Source: Nannocystis bainbridge
Lineage (GTDB): Bacteria > Myxococcota_A > Polyangia > Nannocystales > Nannocystaceae
Length of the DNA stretch: 64,000 bases
Direction: 5' to 3'
NCBI RefSeq assembly: GCF_028368995.1
Contig: NZ_JAQNDL010000001.1
Location: 434,001 to 498,000 of the forward strand
A program made the position numbers and the translations under genes. Below, in pieces: positions 19,678-32,754 of the stretch. The notes beneath the pieces are model-generated. The model made no database searches. It was not told the origin of the DNA and saw nothing but the letters and a program-made list of their open reading frames with translations. Within the stretch, counting starts at the first letter, position 1; every line of letters begins with the position of its first letter.

Positions 19678-19849
19678 GGACCACGATTTCCCATCCGCCG
19701 GGCCCGATCAAGCCCTCGCTCGCGGGGCGATGCCGCCCGACCCGCAGCGAGCCCGGCGCGCCCGAACGGCGCTCCGCGGGCCCGTGAGCCCCGGCCCGTC
19801 GAGCATGACACGAGCTTGACCGCCGGCGCGGCGCGGCCGAAGGTCGGCC

Positions 19850-20368
19850 ATGCTCGAGCGCGTGACGCTGACGGAGATCCGCACCATGGCCGACTATCCG
19901 CCGGGCCTGATCGGGGCAGTCTCGGGGCTGTTCGGCCGCAGCATGAGCGCCAGCCACGGCACGGACTGGCGCGTCGACGCGTTCGTCGCCGAGGGCCAGA
20001 GCGAGTTCTTCCGCCGCTTCGATCCGTCGCGCGATCGCGTATGGGTCGCGCTGCGCGACGGCGTCCCCTGCGGCGCCCTCACGATCGACGGGCCGCGCCT
20101 CGAGGCCGGCCGCGAGGCGGCGCGGCTGCGCTTCTTCATCCTCGACCCCGCCACCCGCGGGCTCGGGCTCGGCCGCCGCATGCTCGCCAGCGCGATGGAT
20201 TTCTGCCGCGAGCGCGGCTATTCGCGGGTGTACCTGACGACCCTGCCCGGCCTCGACGCCGCGCGCCGCCTCTACGAAGATCGCGGCTTTCGCCTGATCG
20301 GCCAGGACGACCCGCCGTTCTGCGGCGGTGACCACGGCGAGCAGACGTTCGAATGGCGCGCGCCGTGA
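19850..20368 (+). CDS. GNAT family N-acetyltransferase
   Basis: A 172-residue single-domain GNAT enzyme. The acetyl-CoA motif A is RFFILDPATRGLGLGRRML (about 97-115) with RGLGLG, and motif B is VYLTTLPGLDAARRLYEDRGF. The short C-terminus is typical of the family. It resembles GNAT domains fused to MarR regulators, but no DNA-binding domain is present. The amine substrate is unknown. It is divergent from the DUF4215 lipoprotein gene, and the 3' neighbour is convergent. Confidence 0.85.
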   Translation: MLERVTLTEIRTMADYPPGLIGAVSGLFGRSMSASHGTDWRVDAFVAEGQSEFFRRFDPSRDRVWVALRDGVPCGALTIDGPRLEAGREAARLRFFILDPATRGLGLGRRMLASAMDFCRERGYSRVYLTTLPGLDAARRLYEDRGFRLIGQDDPPFCGGDHGEQTFEWRAP

Positions 20369-20413
20369 AGGCCCGCGCCATTGGGAACCCCGCGAATGCG
20401 CCGACCGCCGCGA

Positions 20414-21007
20414 TCAGGGCGCCGGCAGATCGGGGCAGTCCATGGCGGCGTTCGTCGACCAGTCGCAAGTCACGGCCACGAACGTCCCGGCCGGCGCCTC
20501 GCCGCCGCGGAGCAGCTCGATCTCGAGGTTGCTGCCGCCGTCGACGCAGGCCTGGCTCATGTTGTCGATCTCGGACGGCGTCTCGTTGCCGCCGTCGATG
20601 CGGGCGGCGAAGCACGCCTCCTGACCGGCAGGGATCGCCCAGCCGCCCATGACTTGCTCGCAAGCCACGATCGCGGCGCACACGTGCTGGACGGGATCGT
20701 AGTCGCAGACCTCGCAGTTGACCTCGACGAGCGAGGTCGACGGATCGACGTCCTCCACGCATTGCGAGAGGCACCCCGACGGATCGAGCTGAACCGGCTG
20801 ATCGCCGCCGCTGCCGGTCGGCGCGCCGGTCTCGGTCCCGGTCTCGGTCCCGGTCTCGGTCCCGGTGCCGGCGTCGGTGGTGGTGCCGGTCGGCGCGTCG
20901 GTGTCGGTGCCGGTGCCGGTGCCGGTCTCGGTGTCGCTGTCGCCGGACTTGCTGTCGCCGCAACCGGGCAGCATCAGCGCAAAAAGTAAGATCGAACGCT
21001 TGATCAT
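20414..21007 (-). CDS. Secreted lipoprotein, unknown function
   Basis: A 197-residue protein. The ATG at 21007 gives a basic start (MIKRS), a hydrophobic stretch and a lipobox ending LPGC (Cys16). A low-complexity Thr/Gly/Asp/Glu linker covers about residues 20-75, built largely of the alternating ETGT unit. The C-terminal 120 residues hold paired cysteines (GCLSQC, CEVCDYD, CAAIVACEQV, ACFAARI, ACVDGG, CDW, DCPDLP), suggesting a small disulfide-rich domain. No family is recognised. The linker DNA is a short-period repeat that may vary in length between strains. Confidence 0.8.
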   Translation of the reverse strand: MIKRSILLFALMLPGCGDSKSGDSDTETGTGTGTDTDAPTGTTTDAGTGTETGTETGTETGAPTGSGGDQPVQLDPSGCLSQCVEDVDPSTSLVEVNCEVCDYDPVQHVCAAIVACEQVMGGWAIPAGQEACFAARIDGGNETPSEIDNMSQACVDGGSNLEIELLRGGEAPAGTFVAVTCDWSTNAAMDCPDLPAP

Positions 21008-21539
21008 GATGGCGCGGACGCTATCAGAAGCCGCTCGCGGCGGCACGAAATCGACGATAGGCCGACCGCGGTGAATTTGCGGCGAGTCGACGGCCAAGGC
21101 GGCTCGCTGCAGGCGACTCCCCCCATTCTGGCGCGCCGCGACAATCGCATGAGTACCGCCCCATGCATGAGAGCGGGGATTGGGTCCCGTCGGGCGAGGG
21201 GATCCACGCGAGCATGGGGCGCACGATGCTGCCGCTCGCGTGACCTCCGGGGCGAGCATGAAGACCCTTCGTCCCGATGACGAGGTCCGTCCCGTGAAGC
21301 CCGGGCGACCGCGACTCAACGCCGGCGCTGCGCCGACGTCTCCCACGCGCGACGGCCGAGGTCGCCCGGCGCTCCGCAAAGCGCGCCGACTTGCGCCGCT
21401 CCCGGCCTGCGGCTATGGTGCCCCTCGTCGAACCCCCACGGAGTTGGCCCGCCCTTGAAGCTGCACGCCTGAATCCCGCTGTCCCCCAGCCGCCCGCAAC
21501 GCGCCGTATTGGCCGCGGGCGAGATTCAGGAGCATCTTC
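21008..21539. other. Intergenic region, no convincing gene
   Basis: 532 bases separate a minus-strand lipoprotein and the plus-strand ABC-F gene. A possible small frame at 21258-21458 (about 66 residues, basic, Pro/Arg-rich) has no recognisable domain or ribosome site, and I do not call it. The ABC-F ribosome site AGGAG lies at 21527-21531, 8 bases before its ATG. No repeat family member was seen. Confidence 0.4.
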
Positions 21540-23042
<1,503 letters not shown>

Positions 23043-23065
23043 ACCTCCGCGCGGCCCGCCGCCGC

Positions 23066-23542
23066 TCACTCGGCCGCGTCTTCCTGGGCGGTCCGCTCGA
23101 GATCCTGGACGAAGGAGTCGCGCTCGCGCTCGTACTCCTCGGCCAGCTTCTCGGCCTCGCGGTCGCTCACGACCTGGCGCGCCAGCGGGAACATCTCGCC
23201 CTCCTCCTCGTCGACGTGGTGCCCGACCATGTCGGCGAGCACCTTGATCTTCGGCGTCCAGGCCTCGTGGTCGGGGCCGATCGCGTCGATCTCGGCGATC
23301 AGGTGATCGACCTGCTTGTGCTCCTCGATGCCTTCTCGGGTCTCGTCCTCGGTGTTGGACTCGTCGAGCAGCCGCGGATAGAGGACGGCCTCCTCCGCCC
23401 GCGCGTGCGGCACCAGCTTGATCTTGAGCCGGGTGAACAGCTCCAGAGCTTTGGCGCCCTTGGCCTCCTCGAGCTCGTGGAACAGCTCGCTGACCTCTTC
23501 GTGCTCGCGATGCAAGATGTCGTAGATCTGGGGCTTTGGCAT
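23066..23542 (-). CDS. Hemerythrin-domain protein
   Basis: A 158-residue four-helix protein. The start is the ATG at 23542, giving the typical IYDILHREHEEVSELF first helix. Iron ligand candidates follow the HHE/hemerythrin pattern: His12/His14-Glu in the first helix, PHARAEEAVLYPRL (His and Glu), EEHKQVDHLI, and GHHVDEEEGEMFP. Hemerythrin-like HHE proteins bind a di-iron centre and are linked to oxygen, nitric oxide or stress response. It overlaps nothing and is convergent with the ABC-F gene across only 23 bases. Confidence 0.9.
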   Translation of the reverse strand: MPKPQIYDILHREHEEVSELFHELEEAKGAKALELFTRLKIKLVPHARAEEAVLYPRLLDESNTEDETREGIEEHKQVDHLIAEIDAIGPDHEAWTPKIKVLADMVGHHVDEEEGEMFPLARQVVSDREAEKLAEEYERERDSFVQDLERTAQEDAAE

Positions 23543-24116
23543 GACGCATTCCTCCTGGCGCGGGGACCCGCCGGGGCGGGCCAGCGACCGTGAAAGATGT
23601 GGCGCGAAAACGAGGTGCGGCAAATCGGCCGACGCCGTCGGCCGCCGGCCGGGCGCCAATGCTGGCAAGAGCGGCAGGACAGGCGATTCTGCGTACAGAG
23701 CGCCGCGGCCCCGGGCTGCCAGCCTGAGCCGTGGGCTCGTGCTCGATGAGATCTGTCCCCACCCTCGCCGCGCGGCTCGGGGCGCCTTTTGTCATGACAT
23801 GTCCCCGAGGACATGTGGACATCGACCACCGGACCCACATCACCCTCCCGGCCGCCCCGCCGGGGCTGCGTTCACCCGCGCGTCGGCGCGCCCTCGTCCG
23901 CGGCGTATCGTCGGCGCCGCTGTGTGCACCATCGAGATCGGCGCCGGGAATGGCCACATGACCCGACCTCGACTTCGCTGTGCGACCGTGCGCGGGCCCC
24001 ATCAACCCGAGCGGAACACGGTTCAACATCGGGGCTCGCGCGCGCCGACCTGCGCCTGCAGGGCGGCCCGGGCCCGCGGGCCTCGTGTTAGTCTCGGAGG
24101 CTCGCTCGGGGTGCTG
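23543..24116. other. Divergent intergenic region with one palindrome element
   Basis: 574 bases lie between the hemerythrin gene (-) and the kinase-like gene (+). No conserved coding signal is visible. ACATGTCC-CCGA-GGACATGT (23797-23816, 8-base perfect arms) belongs to the dispersed palindrome family. The remainder shows nothing recognisable. Confidence 0.5.
23797..23816. repeat. GGACATG palindrome element
   Basis: Perfect 8-base arms, ACATGTCC and GGACATGT, around CCGA. A further TGGACAT follows at 23816. The location is between divergent genes, so a simple terminator role does not explain this copy. Confidence 0.65.
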
Positions 24117-25619
24117 ATGGACAGCTTCGAAGCCAGGGCGTCCGCCGACCTCGGACCCCATGTCCCCCAGGACATGTCCGTCGGGACATTGATCGCCGGC
24201 CGCTACCGGATCCTCGCCGGCCTCGGCGAGGGCGGCATGGGTGCGGTGTACCTGGCCGAGCACCTCGAGGTCGGCCATCGCGTCGCGGTCAAGGTGCTGC
24301 ACGCCGAGCCGAGCGCGCGGGCCTCGATCGCCCGCCGCTTCCGCGTCGACGCCTGCAGGGCCGGCTCGCTCGGGGACCCGCACATCGTCGAGGTGTTCGA
24401 CGCCGGCGTGCTGCTGGACGGGCGCCTGTTCCTGGTGATGGCCTACCTCGAGGGCCGCGACCTGGCGCAGGAGCTCGAGGAGGTGCTGGTCTTCGACGCC
24501 GAGCGCGCGTGCTCGCTGATGCGGCAGGTCACGCTGGGCCTGGCGACCGCCCACGCGGCGGGCATCGTGCACTGCGCGCTCAAGCCGAGCAGCGTGATGC
24601 TGGCGGCGCTGCCCGAGGGCGAGGTCGTCAAGCTGCTCGACTTCGGGCTCGCGGCCAAGGTGGTGCTGCACGCCGGCGCGGGCGAGCACCCGTCGCACGA
24701 GGCCGGCGCCCACTCGAGCTCGGCCGATTACATGGCGCCCGAGCAGGCCGCGAGCGTCGCGGCGACCCCGGCCGTGGATGTCTACGCCGTCGGGGTGATG
24801 CTCTACGAGCTGCTGTCAGGCTCGCTGCCGTTCACCGCCCGCCACGCGTTCGAGCTGCTGAATTTCAAGCTGCTGCACGCGGCGCCGTCGATCGACGCCC
24901 GCCGCCCCGGCCTGCCGCCGCGGCTCGTGCGGCTGATCGCCGACTGCCTCAGCATCGACCCCGCGGCCCGCCCCGCCGACGGCGCGGCGCTGGTGCCCCG
25001 CCTCGACGCGGTGCTCGCCGACCTGCGGAACCCGGCGCCGCGGCCCGCCGAGGGCGCGACCGCGCCGCAGCCCGCGGTCCGGCGCCGGCGATGGCCGCTC
25101 GCGCTGGCGGCCGGCCTGTTGCTGACGGCCGGCGTGGCGTCGGTGGAGCTCGCGCCGGAGCCCGCGGCCGCGATCGAGCCGCCGCCACCCGCGCCGACGC
25201 CCGCAGCGCCGGCGCCGACGATCGAGCCGCCGCCGCCCGCCCTGCCCGCGCCGACGGTCGTCCCGCTCGCGCCCCCGCAGCCCGCCCTCGAGCTGCCGCG
25301 AACCGAGCCGGGCCCGAAGGTCGCCCGCCGGCCCGCGCCCACGACCGACACCGACGCCGACGAGACGCACCTGAGCCCTCGCTGTCAGCGCATCCGGGCC
25401 AAGGCGACCGAGGCGCGCCGGACCCAGCGCTGGGGCGTGCTGCGCGACCAGAGCCGCCACCACGAGTGCTGGGCCTCCGAGCCCGAGGTCCGCAAGCTGC
25501 AGGCCAAGGCGGCGATGGAGCTGGGCGACTTCTCCGGCTGCGTGACCTTCGGCGCCGGCCTGCGCGACCCGGAGGTCGAGCAGTGGCTCAAGCTGTGCCG
25601 CCTGCGCGCGGAGGATTGA
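24117..25619 (+). CDS. Ser/Thr kinase-like protein, probable pseudokinase
   Basis: A 500-residue protein starting at ATG 24117. Residues 29-300 are a Hanks-type kinase fold. The glycine loop (GEGGMGAVY, 37-45), ATP lysine (Lys59 in VAVKVL) and DFG (175-177) are intact. The catalytic loop, however, reads HCALKPSSV instead of HRDLKPxN: the catalytic Asp is Ala154 and the metal-binding Asn is Ser159. The helix-C Glu is also Asp78. It is therefore probably inactive as a phosphotransferase and may bind ATP as a scaffold or switch. A membrane segment (about 326-344) follows, then a Pro/Ala-rich stretch and a C-terminal domain of about 95 residues with three Cys, likely outside the membrane. The N-terminal 20 residues are encoded over a palindrome element. 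Confidence 0.85.
   Translation: MDSFEARASADLGPHVPQDMSVGTLIAGRYRILAGLGEGGMGAVYLAEHLEVGHRVAVKVLHAEPSARASIARRFRVDACRAGSLGDPHIVEVFDAGVLLDGRLFLVMAYLEGRDLAQELEEVLVFDAERACSLMRQVTLGLATAHAAGIVHCALKPSSVMLAALPEGEVVKLLDFGLAAKVVLHAGAGEHPSHEAGAHSSSADYMAPEQAASVAATPAVDVYAVGVMLYELLSGSLPFTARHAFELLNFKLLHAAPSIDARRPGLPPRLVRLIADCLSIDPAARPADGAALVPRLDAVLADLRNPAPRPAEGATAPQPAVRRRRWPLALAAGLLLTAGVASVELAPEPAAAIEPPPPAPTPAAPAPTIEPPPPALPAPTVVPLAPPQPALELPRTEPGPKVARRPAPTTDTDADETHLSPRCQRIRAKATEARRTQRWGVLRDQSRHHECWASEPEVRKLQAKAAMELGDFSGCVTFGAGLRDPEVEQWLKLCRLRAED
24159..24189. repeat. GGACATG palindrome pair inside a coding region
   Basis: CATGTCC-CCCA-GGACATG (24159-24176) overlaps ATGTCC-GTCG-GGACAT (24174-24189), sharing one GGACATGTCC core. 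It encodes residues 15-25 of the kinase-like protein, ahead of the kinase fold, where little sequence constraint is expected. An in-frame insertion of the element is possible. Confidence 0.55.
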
Positions 25620-25684
25620 ACCTCCGGGCTCTCGGGACAGCCTCGTCCGCGGGCGCTCACCCGCGGACTGCGGTGAATGACCCC

Positions 25685-25698
25685 GAGGACATGTCCTC
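25685..25698. repeat. Perfect GAGGACATGTCCTC palindrome
   Basis: A 14-base perfect palindrome sits in the 100-base gap between the kinase-like gene (+) and the PAS/STAS gene (-), which are convergent. It carries an exact GGACATGTCC core. It fits the bidirectional terminator or REP-like pattern of the family. Confidence 0.7.
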
Positions 25699-25719
25699 AA
25701 AGCCAGAAAATCAGCGCCG

Positions 25720-26832
25720 TCAGACCTTCGCGCGGGCCCGCAGCTTGCCGAGGCAGTACACCAGCGCGTCGCGCAGCTTGGCGAACACGGCCACGTGCGT
25801 CAGGTCGATGCCGAGCCCCACGATCGTCTGGGCGATCGTCGGGTGGATGCCGGTGAGGATGCCTTCGGCGCCGAGCAGGCGGATCGACTGGATCATCCGG
25901 ATCAGGTGGCTGGCGGTGCCGGTGTCGACCACCTCGACCCCCGTCAGGTCGAGGATGGCGAAGCGGGCTCGCGTGCGCGTGACCGCCTGCAGCAGGTTGT
26001 CCATGATCTCCGCCGTGCGCACGGTGTCGACCAGGCCGATGATCGGCAGCGACAGCACGCCGTCCCACACCTCGATGATCGGCGTCGAGAGCTGGCGGAT
26101 GACGTCCTGCTGGCGCTCGATCAGCTCGAGCTTGGCCCGCAGCTCGAGCTCGGTGCGCTTGCTGGCGGTGACGTCGAGCGCGATCGAGATCAGCGACAGC
26201 TCCGCGTCGCTCGGCGTCGGCAGGTTCCAGCCGAGCCAGTGGATCCCGTAGACCTCGGCTGGCAGCGCATGCGTGGCCTCGCCGGCGATCGCCCGCCGGA
26301 TGTCTTCGACGTTCTCGAGGTCGCCGTACACGTCGAAGTAGTTCTGGCCGGCGAAATGATCGGGGCGGAGGCCGGCGGTCTGCAGCGCCTTGCCCCGCTG
26401 CAGCACGAAATTGGCCTGCTTGTCGATCGCCCACACCGCGAGGTCGAGGTTCTCGAGCAGCGCCGCGAGCAGCCGCGAATCGACCCCGAGGCGCCGGGCC
26501 TCGCGCTGGCGCGCGGTCACGTCGTGGCCGCACAGCGTCGCCCCGACGACCCGGCCGTCGCCGTCTCGTATCACCTGCGACCAGGCCTCGAAGTGCAGCG
26601 GGCCCTCGGGGCGCTCGAGCACGCGGATCTGCGGCTCCTCGACGTCGCTCAGCGCCCCGCTCCAGGCCGCAGGATCGCCGGCCACCGGCAGCACCTCGGC
26701 GATCGGGCGCCCGATCGCCAGGGCTGCGTCGATCCCGAACACTCGCGCGGCGCGGCGGTTCCAGCCGGTGATGCGAAGAGCTGCGTCCACCTCGACGGTG
26801 ACGAGGGGCCCGGCGTCGCTGCGATCATCCAC
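25720..26832 (-). CDS. PAS-PAS-STAS signalling regulator (RsbR-like)
   Basis: A 370-residue protein. The start is the GTG at 26832, just before the first PAS domain (VTVEVDAALRITGWNRRAARVFG); an ATG 183 bases upstream would add a basic tail encoded over repeat elements and is disfavoured. Two PAS domains (about 12-125 and 135-235) are followed by a coiled segment (ELRAKLELIERQQDVIRQLSTP, split over two turns) and a STAS domain (about 255-360) with AILDLTGVEVVDT. The Thr in DLTG is where RsbR-type proteins are phosphorylated. The sequence is a full-length paralogue of the truncated gene at the window start. It may act with a stressosome-like kinase encoded elsewhere. Confidence 0.85.
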   Translation of the reverse strand: MDDRSDAGPLVTVEVDAALRITGWNRRAARVFGIDAALAIGRPIAEVLPVAGDPAAWSGALSDVEEPQIRVLERPEGPLHFEAWSQVIRDGDGRVVGATLCGHDVTARQREARRLGVDSRLLAALLENLDLAVWAIDKQANFVLQRGKALQTAGLRPDHFAGQNYFDVYGDLENVEDIRRAIAGEATHALPAEVYGIHWLGWNLPTPSDAELSLISIALDVTASKRTELELRAKLELIERQQDVIRQLSTPIIEVWDGVLSLPIIGLVDTVRTAEIMDNLLQAVTRTRARFAILDLTGVEVVDTGTASHLIRMIQSIRLLGAEGILTGIHPTIAQTIVGLGIDLTHVAVFAKLRDALVYCLGKLRARAKV

Positions 26833-27174
26833 GGCGCCAGGGTAACGCCGTGGGAACGGGGTTTCCAAGGACTTCTCGAGCGCGGGACATGTCGCCGGTG
26901 TGCGTGCGGGTCGGCGCACATGGGACGGCCGCGCTCGAACATGTCCTTTGGGACATCCACGATCCATCGCGCGCATCACCGCCGCCGGCATGGCCGATCG
27001 GACAGGTTTACCCATCCCTCTGACCCGGGCCCCGGCGACCTGCCCTCATTTCGGCCGCTCGGCCCGAGCCCGGCGTGTTCGCGCGCGCGCCCGGGCTCCG
27101 CATCTGCGGACCCGCATTTTCTCTGCGATCTTCGCTGCGACCTGGGCCCGAAGGTGTCGTCCTTCCTCCGCGAG
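26833..27174. other. Divergent intergenic region with palindrome elements
   Basis: 342 bases lie between the PAS/STAS gene (-) and the EGF lipoprotein gene (+). A half element GGGACATGTC lies near 26884-26893, and ATGTCC-TTTG-GGACAT (26941-26956) is a full element. No gene or clear promoter is visible. Confidence 0.5.
26941..26956. repeat. GGACATG palindrome element
   Basis: Perfect 6-base arms ATGTCC and GGACAT surround TTTG. Together with the half copy near 26885 it places the family in a divergent promoter region. Confidence 0.55.
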
Positions 27175-28266
27175 ATGAACTTCGCATCGCGCCCCCTCTC
27201 GTCCCTGTCGCTCGTCCTCGCGCTCGCCGCCTGCGGCGACGGCGAGAACCCCCTCACTGCCACCACCACCGCCACCGCCACCGACACCGGCCCGACCAGC
27301 GACACCGCGCCGCAGACCACCACCGGCGACGACGGCACCACCACCGGCGACGACGACGACACCACCACCGGCACGCCCGACGATCCCACCACCACGACCA
27401 CCACCATGGGCGTCGATCCGTGCGACGCCTGCGGCGACGGGGCCAGCTGTCGCGGCGACACCTGCGTGTGCGACGAGGGCTTCGAGGGCGACGGCCAGAC
27501 CTGCACCGACCTCGACGAGTGCGCCGGCAAGAACGATTGTGCCGTCGACGCCACCTGCAACAACACCCCGGGCGGCTACGACTGCGCCTGCAACGACGGC
27601 TACAAGGGCAACGGCTTCACCTGCAGCGACATCGACGAGTGCACCGAAGACCGTGACATGTGCAGCCCGAACGCCGCCTGCGCCAACCAGGACGGCGGCT
27701 ACAAGTGCACTTGCAACGACGGCTTCACCGGCGACGGCTTCACCTGCAACGGCAGCAAGCAATTCGGCGAGAGCTGCGTGGCCGGTGAAGAGTGTGCGAC
27801 CGGCCTGTGCCTCGCCGGCGAGTTCGACATGTGCACCGTCACCTGCACCCAGGAAGTCGCCAACGACTGCGGCGCCCAGGGCGTGACCGGTCTGTGCGTC
27901 GAGGTCGGCAACGCCCAATACGCCTGCGCCGGCGACCTCACCTTCGGCGCCGACAAGGACGACGTGGTCCTGCAGGCCGGCGACAAGGTCGCGCGCGTGT
28001 TCCAGACCAAGACCGACGCCGACGTGTTCCTGGTCAACATCGTCATCGCCGGCGACTACGCCGTCTACGCCACCCCCGACCCGGACGACGACATCCAGCT
28101 CGACTTCTATCAGGCCGACGCCTCCGAGTTCGGCACCGCCAACATGTTCGGCATCGGCCAGGTCGAGTCCGCGGTGGTCACCACCCAGCCCGGCGTGTTC
28201 TTCGTGGTCGCCCGCAACATCGGCGCCAGCAACGGCGGCTACTCGATCGAGGTCGTCAAGCAATAG
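27175..28266 (+). CDS. Lipoprotein with EGF-like calcium-binding domains
   Basis: A 363-residue protein. The ATG at 27175 gives a signal peptide ending LALAAC (Cys near residue 19). A Thr/Asp-rich linker runs to about residue 75. Three EGF-type modules follow: a short GASCRGDTCVCDEGFEGDGQTC and two calcium-binding EGF domains opening DLDECAGK and DIDECTED, each with six cysteines and the Asp/Asn-x-Asp-Glu calcium motif. A further Cys-rich segment leads to a C-terminal beta-sandwich-like region of about 110 residues (FGADKDDVVLQAGDKVARVFQTK, split here for length) similar to bacterial pre-peptidase or cell-surface sandwich domains. It is probably surface-exposed and adhesive or ligand-binding. 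Confidence 0.85.
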   Translation: MNFASRPLSSLSLVLALAACGDGENPLTATTTATATDTGPTSDTAPQTTTGDDGTTTGDDDDTTTGTPDDPTTTTTTMGVDPCDACGDGASCRGDTCVCDEGFEGDGQTCTDLDECAGKNDCAVDATCNNTPGGYDCACNDGYKGNGFTCSDIDECTEDRDMCSPNAACANQDGGYKCTCNDGFTGDGFTCNGSKQFGESCVAGEECATGLCLAGEFDMCTVTCTQEVANDCGAQGVTGLCVEVGNAQYACAGDLTFGADKDDVVLQAGDKVARVFQTKTDADVFLVNIVIAGDYAVYATPDPDDDIQLDFYQADASEFGTANMFGIGQVESAVVTTQPGVFFVVARNIGASNGGYSIEVVKQ

Positions 28267-28459
28267 CCCGACGCGCAGCTCGGGCGGATCCCCGCGCCAC
28301 GCGGCCGGGGAGGTCCGGCGTCGGCGAGGCGCTCGCGTCGGCGACCTTCACGTCCCGCTCGAGCGCGAGCTTCGTCGACGCGGCCCGTCACCCGGGCAGC
28401 GCGGGCCTCGCCCCGGCGCTCCCCTGGACGCGGACTTGTGGCAGGATGCCGCTCGCGCC

Positions 28460-29323
28460 GTGTCCACGCCCCCGTCCAGTCCGCCGGAGCCAGCCGGCGC
28501 GCGCGACCTCGCGGCCGCCCTCGACCGCGCCGTGATCCGCGGCGCGGCGGCCTGGCCCGGCCTCGAAGTCACGCCGGCGCTGTTCCGCGACTACCTCGCC
28601 GCGCGCGTGCCCGAGGTCGACCCGGCCGCGGCCCTCGAGGCGATGGCGCTCGAGGACCTCTACCTCGCCTGCGCCTGCGTCCTCGGCGACCGGCGGGCCA
28701 TCGCCGCCTTTACCGAGCGGTTCGTCAAGGTCAGCGTCGCCGCGGCCTCGCGCGCGCGCCGGGGCGGGCCGGCGGCCGACGACATGGTCCAGCTCGTGCT
28801 CGAGAAGCTGCTCGCCCCGCGCGGCGAGCAGCCGCCGCGGCTGGCCGAATTCGGCGGCCAGGGCGGCCTGCGGGCGTGGGTCCGCGTCACCGTCGTGCGC
28901 GCGGGCATCGACCTCGAGCGGACCCAGGCGCGCCGGATCGTCGCCGAGCCGGCCGAGCCGACCGCCGAGCTCGAGGCGCTGGCGACCACCACCGACCCCG
29001 AGCTCGACTACCTCAAGCAGCACTACCGCGACGCCTTCCGCGACGCCTTCGCGGCCGCCCTGGCCGAGCTCGACCCGCGCGCGCGCAACGCCCTGCGCCA
29101 CCACCTGGTCGATCAGCTCAGCATCGACCAGATCGGCGCCCTCCACGGCGTGCACCGGGCCACCGCCGCCCGCTGGATCGCCCGCAGCCGCGAGGCCCTG
29201 CTGGCCGGCACCCGCGACCAACTGCGCGCGCGCCTGCGGCTGAGCGAGGGCGAGTACGCCAGCATCATGCGCCTCATCGACAGCATGCTCGAGGTCAGCG
29301 TCCAGCGGCTGCTGTCGGGCTGA
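28460..29323 (+). CDS. Sigma-70 family factor, Myxococcus-type (TIGR03001-like)
   Basis: A 287-residue protein. A GTG at 28460 is preferred; a TTG at 28436 would add eight residues. The N-terminal 85 residues are a helical extension typical of this myxobacterial family. Region 2 covers about 75-150 (ADDMVQLVLEKLL, GGLRAWVRVTVVRAGID), and region 4 about 205-260, with DQLSIDQIGALHGVHRATAARWIARSRE as the DNA-binding helices (28 residues, read in two parts). Unlike the sigma factor at 16607, the acidic DDMVQ segment is kept. It is convergent with a zinc-finger kinase gene, and a paralogue sits with a similar kinase at 55567-59249. It may be restrained by that kinase's N-terminal domain. Confidence 0.85.
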   Translation: MSTPPSSPPEPAGARDLAAALDRAVIRGAAAWPGLEVTPALFRDYLAARVPEVDPAAALEAMALEDLYLACACVLGDRRAIAAFTERFVKVSVAAASRARRGGPAADDMVQLVLEKLLAPRGEQPPRLAEFGGQGGLRAWVRVTVVRAGIDLERTQARRIVAEPAEPTAELEALATTTDPELDYLKQHYRDAFRDAFAAALAELDPRARNALRHHLVDQLSIDQIGALHGVHRATAARWIARSREALLAGTRDQLRARLRLSEGEYASIMRLIDSMLEVSVQRLLSG

Positions 29324-29326
29324 GCC

Positions 29327-29427
29327 GGACAGGTCCTCGAGGACATGTCCTCGCGGACCGGTCCTCGAAGACATGCCCCGAGGGTCATGTCCCTCGAAGC
29401 ATGCCCCTCGGGACATGCCCGTCGAAG
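29327..29427. repeat. Array of about seven GGACATGTCC-like units
   Basis: About seven degenerate copies of a 14-15 base unit, of form GGACATGYCCYTCGA, follow head to tail between two convergent genes. Copies include GGACAGGTCCTCGA, GGACATGTCCTCGC, GGACCGGTCCTCGA and GACATGCCCGTCGA. Adjacent units pair as inverted repeats, for example GGACAGGTCC with GGACATGTCC around TCGA. It fills most of the gap between the sigma factor and kinase stops. Confidence 0.75.
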
Positions 29428-29484
29428 CCCTCTCTCCTTCGCGGCTTCGGGCTCGCGGACGCGCGAGAGCCTCACGACGCCGCT

Positions 29485-32718
<3,234 letters not shown>

Positions 32719-32754
32719 TCGCCACGCCTCTCATTGTCACCACCCTGCGCGACG

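Noticed and set aside
21258..21458. Small frame of about 66 codons upstream of the ABC-F gene.
   Set aside because: No ribosome site, no recognisable domain, and high-GC DNA produces many such open frames.
26833..27015. ATG start at 27015 for the PAS/STAS gene.
   Set aside because: It would add a basic low-complexity tail translated from palindrome elements. The GTG at 26832 lies directly before the first PAS domain.
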